64,000 bases of DNA from Asterochloris sp. CNOR1 (lineage: Eukaryota > Chlorophyta > Trebouxiophyceae > Trebouxiales > Trebouxiaceae), in NCBI GenBank assembly GCA_963969365.1, contig OZ017760.1, forward strand, positions 1,736,001-1,800,000, written 5' to 3'. The notes beneath the pieces are model-generated. The model did not search any database. It was given only the letters and a program-made list of their open reading frames with translations, and was not told the DNA's origin. Positions 22,401-33,798 of the stretch are shown piece by piece. How positions within the stretch are numbered: the first letter of the stretch is position 1; each line of letters begins with the position of its first letter. Position numbers and translations under genes: made by a program.

Positions 22401-25400
22401 ATACCTTCAGCCTCAGGTGGACGAGCTGCTGCAGCAGCCACTTCTGGGCGTCCAGCCTGGCTGCCTTGCTGCCTGAGCCTGAGCCCTGCCAGAAGGACAG
22501 CGCCTGCTGCACTGTGGTCACCGCGCCCTGTACGTCCCCTGCAGAGGGGCATGACTTCGTTCAAGAGGCATCCATCCTGGCATGGGTTCTCACGTGCATG
22601 CTGCTTTGCGTTTTACTCCCACCTGTGGTGGTGCAGGGAGGCAGGACTTTGACAAGAGGCCTCAATTCAGGCCTGGGTGCCGACGTGCATGCTGCCGCCC
22701 ACCTGTGGTGGTGCAGACAGCAGCATGCAGAGCGCTTAAGCCACAGCAAATGCACAGAAGCAGGACTTGGCAGGGATGGTCCACCTGCTGCCTTCTGGAG
22801 CTCCACCAGCGTGGCAGTCAGTGCTGGCTTGTGCTGCAGCTCCTTGTCAGGGAGGCTCGACAGGACAAGTGTTGCCTGCAGCCCAAGAACTGGCACTTTT
22901 GGGCTCGTGTCTCATAGGGGCGGCTGCGCGCGGTCTTGCAAGCTGTTGTGCACAGCCCGGTGCATTGCCTGGCGCATGGTGAACATGAGACAGTCCCATG
23001 CGGTTGCTGCTGGGCAGCTTCTTCACTGCATAAGGAGCAGCTGAATGGAAACCTCAACACTCACAGCTCACAACACTCCATAAGGCATGCACGAGCCAAA
23101 TCTGGCACCTGTGCACTGCGCACAGATGCAGGGTGTACGCACGATCCTGCATAATGCCTGATGCTGGCAATTGTGGACAGCACAGATTCGCAGGTTCCTT
23201 ACAAGGCAACAGCAGCAATTACCCTTGATGGTGTTGTACAATTTGTCACGTCCTGTCAACAGTGCACCATGCAGAGATCTCAAGACGGAACCTCATCTAG
23301 TTGCCTATTGTAGGAAGGAACATTGAGCACAGGATGATGCCAAGATAGCAAATCAACTGCGCGGTGTGACTGACCTCTCCAGGCTTGCCACTCACAGCTG
23401 CCAGCTGGGCACGAATGAGCCCAATCTGCAGCTGCAGCTCAGCGTCCTCAACCTTCAGACTGCCCAGCGCTGCATCTGCCTCTGCGGCATTGCTGGTGCG
23501 TGCCAGCACTGCTGCCTGGAGGGTGGCCACCTGGGCGGAGCCCGGGTACCTGCACACGCAAAGCAGCACTCACTAATTTTTCAGATCTTGTGAGACAACG
23601 ACAGAACTTTGCAAAGCATTGCTGTACGGGGCGCCAACTTGAGGAAGTCGTGCACCTGTCTATGAAGAAGGTCATGAGCAGGGTGCAGTCCTGCCTGCCA
23701 ATGTGTGGCAGGCACTGCACAGTTCATGCATGAGGCATGACAGCACAGTGCAAGTCATGTGTTAGGGGTGCCACGTGCGCAGCAAAACACTTGCAGAGGG
23801 CCATCGGGCGCTGCCACTCGACCACAAGGGCAAACTGCAGCAACCCTTCCAGGTGCAGGCCTGCTCACAAGACAGGCCAAAGACTGCTCACCTTTCAGTG
23901 AGCTGCTGCACCACTTGCTTGCAGGCATCCATCCGCCCTGCGTGCAGCAGAAGCAGAGCTCTGTTGCAGTGCAGCGTCTGCTTCTGGCTGGCAGACAGGC
24001 GCGCCTCCAGGGTTGGCTCCAACTGCAGCTTTGCGCCAGCATCCTGCAGACTCAGGCAAAATATTGTCAGGGTAGATGATGTCCAGGAGATACATGGCTG
24101 AACGCAGATCTGCTTCGATTGAGATGTTTACCACCACGTGCAGTAGTCCCTGGCAGGCAAATTGTCAGACTGCCTGAAGGCAGTCTGCCATGTAGTTTGT
24201 TGACCTGCCCATGTGGAAGCTTCCCAGCTGCGCTCAAAAGAGCTCAGATCATCTCCCCTTCCTGTCAGGCAGGTCTGCTTAGACTGAGCCTTTCATATCT
24301 CGGACCCACCCGGCAGCCACACTACAGTACCCACTGATGTGCTGCCAGCAAGGCCCAACCAGTTGATGCAGGCCTCCAGCTTCCTGATGGCCCCCTGACA
24401 AGGCTGCAGCCCTCCTCCTGCCAGTACAGCCCATCTCGCCGGCAACCTTGTTACACATGAAGACGACACAACTTTACAAAGTGTCACACCTCATCTCAAA
24501 CTCCCCAAAGCGCTGCTCACCTTGTCCAGGTAGGCCTCCATCTTTCTGATGGCAGCATTGAGCCACTTCTTCTGGTGCAGGCTGCCGCTGGAGCACTGCA
24601 GGCTGATCAGGTTGCTCTGGCACACAGCCTGCAGCGGCGCGTCGTCCACCTGCTTGCCCAGCAGGTCCTGCACAGGCAACAGTAGCTGGAAGCTTCAGGC
24701 AGACTGCGGCTGAGGGCGTGTCAGCTGCTTCCCTGGCAAGCCCTGCACGTCAAGGCTTCTCCTTGGGATGCAAGCGCTGCGTCGGCCACTTCCAGCAAAG
24801 CAGAAGTGCGTGGGAATAGCGGGGGGAGTTTGCCTTGTAGGTTGCCTATGGGGACCATGAACCTGCAGGCAGCTTGTTGTGACCTGCAAATCAGCCTGCA
24901 GTGGCTCATTGTCCACCTGCTTCTGCTTGCCCAGCAGGTCTTGCAGGCAAGACGCAAGGTCATTCAGGCTGTGGAGGCTATAATCAGCTCGAGTGGTGTC
25001 TCTGGTAGACAGCCTGCAGCGGCTTGCCAACAACCTGCTGGCCCAGCAAATCCTGCACATAGGCTGCATCTCCGTTGAACACTTGGTGTCAGGCTGTAAA
25101 AGCTGCTTCAGCCAAAGTACGGGCCAATGGAACTAGAAAGGGGATACTGCTGTGGGGCAGCATGTGCAGCCTGCAGCAGTTCACCTGCTTGCCAGATGCC
25201 GCAAGCACAACAGAATATCACATGCAGGCTGACCATTGCTGAGACTGGGGGTGTGATGCAGCAGGCCACAGCGTTGCTGGAATTGCAGCCCTTCAACCTG
25301 CACGCCAGCTGTGAGCACGGGACTGCTGCAAGCGCTGGGTCTGTGCAGGCGCTCATTCAGCAAGGCAATGCAGAGCACTGAGTAGGCTGTCACTGCCTCT

Positions 25401-27698
25401 CAGGCATGCCATACCCTGCCTGTCATGTGAGCTGCCAGGCCCCATCAGGGCGAGCACCCACCCCCGCAGCTTCATGCCAAAGCTTCTGCTTTGCACTCAA
25501 CAAGGCAATGCAGCTCACCTGGTAGGCTGCGATTGCCTTGAGGTCAAGCCCTGGCCTGTCTGTCCCCATGGGCTGCCTGCTCTGCGGGGGGGGACTCTTT
25601 CAACTCTGCAGCTCTTTGCACAAGCCTCCCCGTGTGCACACAGCAGGCAATCTGGTGCACCTGGTAGGCTGCTACTGCCTCGGTGATACGCCCCGCCCTG
25701 CCAGCCACATGGGCTGCCTGTGCTGCAAGGGGCGCCAGCTCCGCCTCCACCTCATCCTCTTCCAACTCCTCCTCAAAGAGGGTCTCCCGCCCTGCAGGCA
25801 CACACAATCTGCTGAGGCAGCTTGGAGAGCGTTTGTGAGAGTTCTGACAAAGTGCGGGGCAGGTAGGCACAAGTGTCCGGGCGAGTATAGGCTGGGGCGC
25901 TGGAGCATGCAATCCGGGCAGGCACAGGGCTCTGTCTTACGCATGAGTGCTCCTGCATGCACCTGGGCTGCGCTCAGGTGAAAAAGTCTGCTGCCACAAG
26001 AGCTGCAGACATTGGCAGCGTGCTGCCTGATGGCTCTGAAGCACACTACTCCACTCCACACCACCAACGGCAAGGTGCCTCGCCCCCTGCAGAGAGGCAC
26101 TGCTCACACAGGTTGGTCTGCATGGACAGGTGCAGCCGCTCCTCAGCAGCCCCCACTGGTTTGCATGGCCACAGTCAAGCAGGCCGCGCATACAGCCAGC
26201 TGAATCTGCCCGCCCACCTATTTGCACGGCCAGCTACAGCTGATAATCAACCGTCTCGCCTGAAATCAGTGGCACAAGAGATCATCGCCAGGGGCACAGC
26301 CAGCTTGCCCTCCCCACCCACCTATCCGCATGGCCAGCTGCAGCTGCTCTTCAGCCGCCCCCAGGTTCCCCTCCGCCAGCTGCCCACAGGCTCTATTGAA
26401 GGCCAGCTCAAAGGAGCCCCCGCTTGCCAGCTTCATGGCTGACAGCAGGGCTGGCACCTCGGCCGCACGCCCATCTGCGAGGAAGGCAGCTGCCAGGTTG
26501 GTGGCAACCTCTTGGGGAGGCACCTGCAGCATGGCATGCCAGACTCCTTGTAAGAGAGACAGCAGCGTCACTAAGCTGAAGAGTGGCCCTCCGAGGCAAG
26601 ACAGGGGGAGACATGCGACACAGCAGATTGAGACTTACCCACAGCATTCAGATCTGTCAGGGAGCTGCGGTGTAGCAGGTTGAAGTTATGATGGTGCACA
26701 AGACATGCAGTTTCTGCAGCAAGCAGCCACTTACAGAAGAGGCTTGCAGCATGGAGATGCCAGCCTGTCAGTGCATACCACTCCCTGTGTTGCTTTCTAG
26801 GCCTTCCGTGGCTGCAGACCGCCTTCACATGTGGTCGGTCACCTTGCACCCACCTGGTTCTGCTTCTGCAGCCTGGAGAGAGCATCAGCTGCCTCCCCAT
26901 AGCGGCCCAAGCGATACAGCAGCTGGGCCTGCAGCTGCAGCCTGGGCACAGCCTGCTGCAACTGAGACACCTGCTCCAAGCAGTCCAAGGCCTCCTCCAG
27001 CTTGCCAGTCCTGTACAGCGAGTATGCCTGCAGGAGCAGAGGAGGCAGTGTGAGCTCATTTGATGTGCAGTCTGCCACTCCTGTACAGCGCGAGGGCTTG
27101 CAGGGTGACGGAGCGACACTGGCCTGCAATTTGCCAGTCCTGTACTGGCCACCAGCACCGGTCAATGCACCAGCAGGCAGCAGCATCATGCAGGCCCTGC
27201 TGTGCTCAGTCGAGCAGCCCTTACGAGTGTACTTCTGCACGCCAGGATGTGCTGCAGAGCTGGTCCAGGGAAAGCAATGAGCAGGGCTGCAGGTTGACCA
27301 GGCGACAAGCAGGCAACAAATGCATCAAGAGTGCAGCCGCCTTTGCCCAGTCCTGCTGTACGATCTATCCTACCTTTTCGAAAGGAAAGCGGCCGCCTGC
27401 AGCTGGGCTGTCCACAAAATGCAGCGCATCCTCATAGCTGCCAGAGTCCAGCAGCAGTGCTGCCTTGCATGTCAGCACGTCAACATCCCCCGGCGTCTTC
27501 CTGAGAACTGCAGGACCAGACGAGGGTGACATGAGCATATGGGCACTGCATTGCAGACATATCAAGACACAATTGAGGTGGGAGAGAGGACTCACTGCTA
27601 TCGGCTGTCCGGAGGGCTTTTTTGGTCTGCTGCTGCTTGATGTGCTCATCTAGCTTGCTGAGCAGTTCCTGCAGATGGTCTATTGGCGTTCCAGCCAT
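19451..27698 (-). CDS. SRP72: Signal recognition particle subunit SRP72
   Basis: SRP72 is a TPR protein that pairs with SRP68 on 7SL RNA in the cytosolic particle that sends secretory ribosomes to the ER. Start ATG at 27698: MAGTPIDHLQELLSKLDEH, exon 27698-27596. Exon 27507-27374 has ILRKTPGDVDVLTCKAALLL; 27027-26854 has YSLYRTGKLEEALDCLEQV and LLYRLGRYGEAADAL, both TPR helices. Further exons lie near 25790-25660 (EEELEEDEVEAELAPLAAQ), 24667-24500 (DLLGKQVDDAPLQAVCQ), 24045-23890 (LHCNRALLLLHAGRMDACK), 23555-23380 (SAQVATLQAAVLARTSNA), 26540-26330 (VATNLAAAFLADGRAAEV) and 21870-21640 (YRQLQALDKSSAASAQML, LDVDALEAA). The C-terminus has a Lys-rich stretch near 21100-20975, then LPKGLDLENPGPPPDPDRWL near 19850, the diagnostic SRP72 RNA-binding PDPERWLP motif, and ends AKAKKGKGRR (TAA at 19451). 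The exon order and content match SRP72 end to end. Confidence 0.9.
24700..25052 (-). repeat. Three echoes of one SRP72 exon start
   Basis: The exon at 24667 begins GACCTGCTGGGCAAGCAGG. Upstream on the - strand, degenerate copies follow CAG/CAA acceptor-like sites at 25052 (peptide DLLGQQVVGKPLQAVYQ), 24940 (DLLGKQKQVDNEPLQADL) and 24742 (GLPGKQLTRPQPQ). The first two stay open and keep most of the exon peptide DLLGKQVDDAPLQAV. Confidence 0.75.
27060..27160 (-). repeat. Two echoes of the SRP72 TPR exon start
   Basis: The exon at 27027 starts GCATACTCGCTGTACAGGAC. On the - strand, copies near 27098 (GCGCTGTACAGGAGTGGCAG) and 27150 (GGCCAGTACAGGACTGGCAA) repeat its YRTGKL-coding part. Confidence 0.7.
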
Positions 27699-27804
27699 GT
27701 TATGGCCCCTAGGAGTGCATGGAGCGTACCTGACATCCTCCTTCCAACATGCAGTTTGCACAATTTGTTCCAATACGGGCAGACTGGTGGGTTTGGAGGA
27801 GGTG

Positions 27805-28010
27805 CAGGCTGTGCCCTCCCGCTACAACATACTTCTTTAGGACAAAGAGACTGCCTCAGTGACTGAAGAGGATAGCAGAGAGATACAGCCAGCAACAAAG
27901 GGGATCACTGCAGATGTGAGGTGGCAGGCAGCACAGATGATGGCTTGTCACAGGCGTAGCAGCTGTCCTGCCCCTGCGAGGCAATCAGCCTGCAGAAGTC
28001 AAAGTAGCAC
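27805..28010 (+). pseudogene. Broken duplicate of the F-box gene 5' region
   Basis: This copies 3223-3436 over about 200 bases. Where the intact gene has ATGGCAGGC (3348), this copy has GTGGCAGGC, so the start codon is lost. Eleven codons on, an in-frame TAG appears in GGCGTAGCAG, and the copy ends without the F-box core. The 5' leader also differs by small deletions. The lost start and the stop show decay. Whether leader or promoter activity remains cannot be judged. Confidence 0.75.
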
Positions 28011-28848
28011 AGGTAAGGCAGTTGTACTGTGTGCTGCTGGCAACTAATGGGCAAGATCAGAGAGCCGACTTGCATGGTTATATAGCTGTGGTGTCAACAG
28101 ATGGGATATGGAGGTACTGGTGCGTCTACAATGCCAGCAGCTGGACCTCCTTTTCGTCAGCACCAGCGACATTGATGAGCATTCTGTGACACTGCTGGCA
28201 TGCATCCAGTGTTCCCCTGAGCTGACGATCAATGTTGTGTACTGGAGCTGGTTGGGCAGCGCGCTGCTCTTCACACTGGCTGGCAAGGCTCCCAAACCTG
28301 ACCATAATAAAGCTCGTCTGTCTCCATGAAGCCTCAAATGCGCTTTGGGACCAGCGTGGCGCCATTAAGCCATTCGTCCAGAGGCTTGAGGTTGAACACT
28401 TGCTGCTGGCCATGAGTGACTTGCTGTTGCCCTTCCCGAGCATCTTGTGCCTGTGTCCAGCATTAAGCACCTCTCCCTGCACAGCCGTCGTAAAGCAGAT
28501 GGCCAGCAGACTTGAGCTTCATGCGCACATTTGGCATGCCTGCAAGACTTGTGTCAAGCTGGTCACGCTGACAATTGACTGAAGTTCTACATGCTTTGCC
28601 TATCAAGATAGCCTGTTGGCAGTTTGCCATGTATCTCAGGCCAACAAGACAGTGACTGGGGAGTTGTGGGGGGAACACTCACACTAATGAGACGGTGAAA
28701 TCTGCCGTAAGCAATACATACAGCATTCAGGCTAGCGAACTGAAGCATAGTGACATGCACGCGTGAAGCTGCTTGGGAGGCCTAAAACACCAATGCATGC
28801 ACAGACTGATGTCAGGTCACACATACCGGTCGAGAGCAGCTGGGGTGC
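28011..28848. other. Spacer with possible further F-box-gene remnants
   Basis: Open + frames (28108-28329; 28232-28582) contain Leu-rich text such as LARLPNLTIIKLVCLHEASN. They may be the remains of a leucine-rich-repeat part of the F-box copy. No start, F-box or splice pattern supports a working gene. The rest, down to the kinase 3' end, holds nothing recognised. Confidence 0.3.
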
Positions 28849-31800
28849 TTAAAGACTACTCTCAGACTTGTAAGGGTAAGGAACGGTGGCCGGATGGTCA
28901 CGCCCGCTTTTTAGTCGAATGCAGGCAGCCTTGACTACTTCGCAGATCTGAATATCAGTCTGGGAGCTCATTTTGCCCATCTTGTATGGACTGCTGCTAG
29001 TCTCCTTGCTCAACCACTGATGCTGCTTGATCTGCTGGATGGTGGCCCGCTGCGCAGGATCAGGCTGCAGCATGTGCCTGCAGGTGCAAGAAAGGCACGT
29101 GCTGTTTTGAGCAAGACAATATCCCAGATGTGGTGGCTGACAGGAGGTGGCTGCAGAGCGCACGCATCTGCACAGCCTGACAAGCAGCTGCGTGCACCTT
29201 GCACAACGCTTGAGTTTGCAAACCAATGACAGCAGCGCCAACAGCAGAGTCAACTTAACGCGCTCTGAGTGCTTTCAAGCTTGGCTGCACGCATAACATC
29301 CATACCTACCTCAGGAGGTCCTCAGCACTGTCTGAGAGGCGCCATTTTGGCCAGAACACCTCGCCCCGTGTCAGGCTGCCCTGCATCTGCCGCGTGAGCA
29401 CTGAAGGGGCGCCGTGCTCCGCTGTCTTGCACTGGTCAGGGTCCTGCAGCAGAGTGTGGAGGTGGTGCCTTGTGGATGCAGGAGAAGTGCTGCGGCTCAA
29501 GTCTCACCACTCCCAGCATGACAAGGGTTGCGCTACACACAGCACAGAAACCCAGACCTGTCAGACTTGCCCTGCCTGAGGGAATGTCTTCCCAAACAAG
29601 CATGCTTGGCCATACACAGCTAGTGCCTGACAGCAGCCAGCCCAGCTTCTTTGCCTCTTATGCCATCAACGAAGTCATGGGGCCCCCTTCACAAGTCAGG
29701 CCCAAAAGCTCACTCGTTCAGGCACCTACCAGAAAAGGGTATCTTCCAGTGAGCATGATGAATAGGATGAGTCCACAGCTCCAGATATCCACTGCCTCCC
29801 CATTGTAGCCATCCATCCCCGCCAGGATGACCTCTGCACAGCAAAGAAGCACCTTTTTAGAAGCTGCCAGTTCATTGCAGCTGCCATGATGGCAGTCGGC
29901 TCCAGCTGAAATGCCTCTGCACGCACAGCAGCAGCCCTTTAGGTGATTGCAGATGTAAGAGCTGCCTTTGAAGCATTGGCATCCTTGCACCATGCAGCAG
30001 TCAGTGTCAGTGCAGCGTGTGAGCAGCAGTAACACAGCAAGCGTGCTTGCAGTGTCTATGCCCTGGTCCATGTCGCTTGTTTGCAGCCATCAGTACTGTC
30101 CCAAAGGACCTCTGCACATGAAGCTGCAGCCCCCAGGACAGTACTGAACCCATCTGCACAGCAGACCTGGGGAGGGAGCTGCAATGATTGGCAGCGAAAG
30201 TCCTCCAAAGTGAAGTGGCTCAGCTGCAGCTGTTTGAGGGCTTGTCACAGAGCGCACACAAGGACTCTCAAACAGCGTCACAGAGATAGGCTGGCACACA
30301 GAGAGAGTGCAAGAAAGCTTATAAAGTGCAGGGCAGCGACGGCACGCCCTGGCAGAGACATGAAGCCCGCACACACAGAGAGTGCAGGGAACCTTATGGA
30401 GTGCAGGGCAGCATTGGCAGGCCCCAGCAAAGACATCTAGCCCCACTAGCCAGGGCTGCCTCTGACAGCAAGTAATGGCTGCATGCACCAGACAATACTG
30501 ATTGGTTCCCCACACCGTCCTGCTTACTGTGCGCAGCACAAATGTGCATCTCGACACAATCCTCACTGGGCAGGGTCAATGCTTATATACTGCCAGTTCA
30601 GCCACCTGCCAGTCAGAAGTTGCCTGTGATCTTGCAGGAGCTGTCTGAGGGTGTGCAGCCGGCAGTGTGTCCGCGTCATTGGCAACTGGCACGTGCGACA
30701 GCAGTGACAGGTCCCGAAGGGTCAGCCTCTTGAGTGCCCCGTCGAGAGCCAGAGAGGGCGCCAACTACGCCAATTCCAGAGCCCTCACCAGGTGCTGCAA
30801 AGGTGGGGACGCCCACTTTGGACTTGGCCATCGAGTCAAGCACCTTGTTCTTGCTGTAGTGAAAGGCAGTGATCTTCAGCGTCGGCCATTTTACGTTGCC
30901 GTCCAGCAGGATATGGTCGGGGCGCAGGTCACGGTGCATCACGCCCTGGCTGTGGCAGTACTCCAACCCAGCTATCAGCTGGCAGAACAGCCTGCAACGC
31001 AATGGGTAACAGCCAATCTGCAGAGTAGACAACACTTGAGTCATGTGGGGTGGCACAGATTGCGGTGCATTGTGTCAGCTGGCAGTACTTCACTCCATGC
31101 ACCTGGACAGCAGAGGTGTGGATTCTGGAATTGTGCATGCTGGCGCCTTGCGTGCAGATTCAGTGCATCGCGCCCTTACGCATGGCAGGACTGCCCCTCT
31201 TGACAGGCTGACCAAGCGGCCTGCAGGGAGGTGCAGGGTACTGAGAGGAGGTCGGCGTACTGCGCTTATGAAGTGAGGGATTGGGCATTTCTGGCACAGG
31301 AAGCATGAGTATAGTCATATGGGTGGCAAGGCAGGCAACAGAGCAGATTGCCCCAAGCAGCCTGCATTGTCCAGTCAGAGCAGCAGAGCTGCATGACGGC
31401 TAGAGTGTTCAAAGCTGTCAAGGCTGACCAAAGTAGAGGACTGTGTAGTCCAGGACAGCTGTTCCTCCAGGACACAACAGCGCCCAGTGGCTGCTGGCTG
31501 GCTGCGCACACTGCACACCCTGGGGACTGCAGAAGCCACACCCTCACCATCCGAAATGCTACTGAGGTAAGCAGCTCTCCAGCTGGAGGCATGGAGGCAG
31601 CTGGCAAGGGCTGTAAGCCGCGCACACCACAAACCCTCACCTTCTGGAAGCATCATCCCAAGGCGAAAGACTGCAGCCTGAGGCAGCTGCTCAAGGCGGA
31701 TCACATGCATGCAAACTTCAGCAAGCTGTACATCCATGAGCACCCCACACCTGCATTCACCCAAACATGAGCCTCAGCTCCCGGCGTTTTCCTCCAGAGG

Positions 31801-33798
31801 AGAGGTCTCCGGCAGCCCAGGTGCCTCGGAAGAATTGAGGTTGCGCCCTGCAAGTCCAGGATCAGCACATGCAGCATTCCTGTCTCTTCTCAGGTAGGCA
31901 CTCTCAGACTTGTGAGCCTCACCTCCTGGCTTCCTCTTCCGGCAGAAAGGCCCTCATGCGGAGGCAGTTGGCCAGGGTCCCTCCAGAAGCATACTCCATC
32001 GCGATGGCCAGCGACGTCTCATCATAAAATACCTCCTTGAACCTGAGACACACCACACAAGGCCTCCGCAAGGTGCACAATGCAAGTCAACGATACCAGG
32101 TTCAGACGGTGTTTGTGCAGGCACGCATGGTGCGTGCAGGCACTGTCAAAGGTGGGCTCATTGGCAGACACCTTGTTGAATCTGCACACAGCCACACACC
32201 AAAGGTGAGCAGCCAGGAGCTGCAGCAAGCTCCCTCAGGCCACAAGACGGGATCTGCCGCATGGCGTCTGCCATCAGGACGGACTTCTTTAAAGCTGCAC
32301 ACAGCCGGATGACAGAGATGAACAGCATAAGAGACCTCTTTGAGCCTGCAGAGCAGCCTGGCAACTCAAAGGTCAGCAGGCAGCAGGGTGCTGCCAGCGC
32401 CATGCAGCCACCAGACGGAATGTGGCCCTTGGCATCTGCCTTCACCCAGGCCCATTGTGCTGGCTCGTGTCCACGCTCAGCCTGAGGGTGGCGGCGCGTT
32501 CAGCACAGAGCGGTCTGGCAGCAGGGCTGGCTATGAATGGAGTCATCCGTAGCAGGGGTGCACCTGCGGCGATGCCCCATCCAGCAGCAGAGTAGCTGGG
32601 TGCAGCCTCCCTGGCTCCTCCACAAGGGCCATCATGCAGAAAAGCGCTAGTTGGCGACAAGCTGGCCGGCCCAAGCGCTTATATGGTGCACAGTTATGGT
32701 GCATCAGCAGTGAGGTACTGTCCAGTACAGAACACTGCTGGCTCACCCTTTTAGCATCCGCTGGCAGCCCAGTGCCAGCAGTGTTCAGCTAAAAACAATG
32801 AAGGCGCGCTAGCTCACCCTATTACATTTGGATGCACCAGCCGGCGATGGTTGACAACTTCGCGCTCTGTAAACTTGGTCAGCCCCATGCCCAGCTGCAG
32901 GCAGCGACTACAGCAATTCATGGTGCGTGATGTGCCACAAGCAACAGACGCAGATTCCCTGTGGTGTTGGCCCGCCCATAGCAAGCTGCAGACACCAGTT
33001 CAAGGTGGCGCAAGTGCCTGCCAGGTTTAGGATCTTGCCTCCTGGTGTTGGTCAGCCTAAACACTGCAGGCAGCGGTGGCTGCGCAGCCACCGCATGCAC
33101 TTGGCCGAATGTTGTCCCGCCAATACTGCTGACTCGAGGCAGGCCGCCACGCTGCTGGCTCAAGGGGTCCCTAACAAGCAGCCATGCTGCGGGCCTTTGC
33201 AGGTGCCCGCATCAAGCACAAGAAGCACTGATGGGTTCTCACCGCTGTGCAGAGGCAGCGCCCGAAGGCTGCATGCACTTGAGATTTGTAAGACTGGGCT
33301 GGGTGCATGCACAGACGTTTGGCCTGACTAGGCAGACTTGTGACAGGCTCAGTGCAATGCTGCCAAACGGCGTGCGCTTAGGCAGTCGGTGGATGGGTGG
33401 GGGGTGCAAAATGAGCCACTTGGGCTGACTGAGCAGTTTTGTGGCAGGCCCGCCGCAGTGCCGCCTAGAAGCAGTGCCTGGGCCAAGGAGCAGGAGGGCT
33501 CGGTGTCCTCACTGCCATCTGGGCTGAGGTGGGCTTGGTGCAGAAGCCACCAGGCGAACAGACTGTCTCTGCATGCACAGGCCAAGCATTGGGCCAGCAG
33601 ACTGATCATCCTTATGCAGCAAGGCATGAAAGCAGCAGACAGGCCCTCTTGCTCCCATGCGCACAGACACCACTTCTGTGCCAGGCAACCAGGCGGGCTG
33701 ACCTCTCTGGAAACATATCTCACTGCCACATGCTCCTTGGTTTTCTTGTTTCTCATCAGCCTGAACTCTCCCTTGCGATCTGAGCCAAGCTCCCCCAA
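28849..33798 (-). CDS. SnRK2-like pseudokinase (5' exon not resolved)
   Basis: SnRK2 kinases act in osmotic-stress and ABA signalling in green plants. Seven exons join in frame: 33798-33703, 32894-32818, 32042-31923, 30991-30789, 29833-29730, 29443-29310, 29077-28849 (TAA); about 320 residues, near family size. SnRK2 signatures are [52 protein letters not shown] and [17 protein letters not shown], then [20 protein letters not shown]. The catalytic set is lost. The beta-3 Lys is Arg (VAVRYV); the second loop Gly is Asp (GSDRKG); HRDLKxxN is HRDLRPDH, losing Asn; DFG is AFH (ITAFHYSK). The alpha-C Glu and HRD Asp remain. All substitutions sit in open, well-spliced exons, so this looks like a maintained pseudokinase, not random decay. 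The C-tail ([17 protein letters not shown]) shows no clear SnRK2 acidic domain. Confidence 0.85.
32160..32345 (-). repeat. Three echoes of the kinase exon beginning FKEV
   Basis: The exon at 32042 starts GTTCAAGGAGGTATTTTATG (FKEVFYDET). Upstream on the - strand, copies follow acceptor-like CAG sites at 32181 ([22 protein letters not shown]), 32294 ([21 protein letters not shown]) and 32345 (GCTCAAAGAGGTC, LKEVSY). The spacings are 139, 113 and 51 bases. All three keep the reading phase after AG. Confidence 0.8.

Noticed and set aside
30676-31056. Active SnRK or CDPK kinase
   Set aside because: DFG reads AFH and the catalytic Asn and Lys are replaced; no EF-hands follow.
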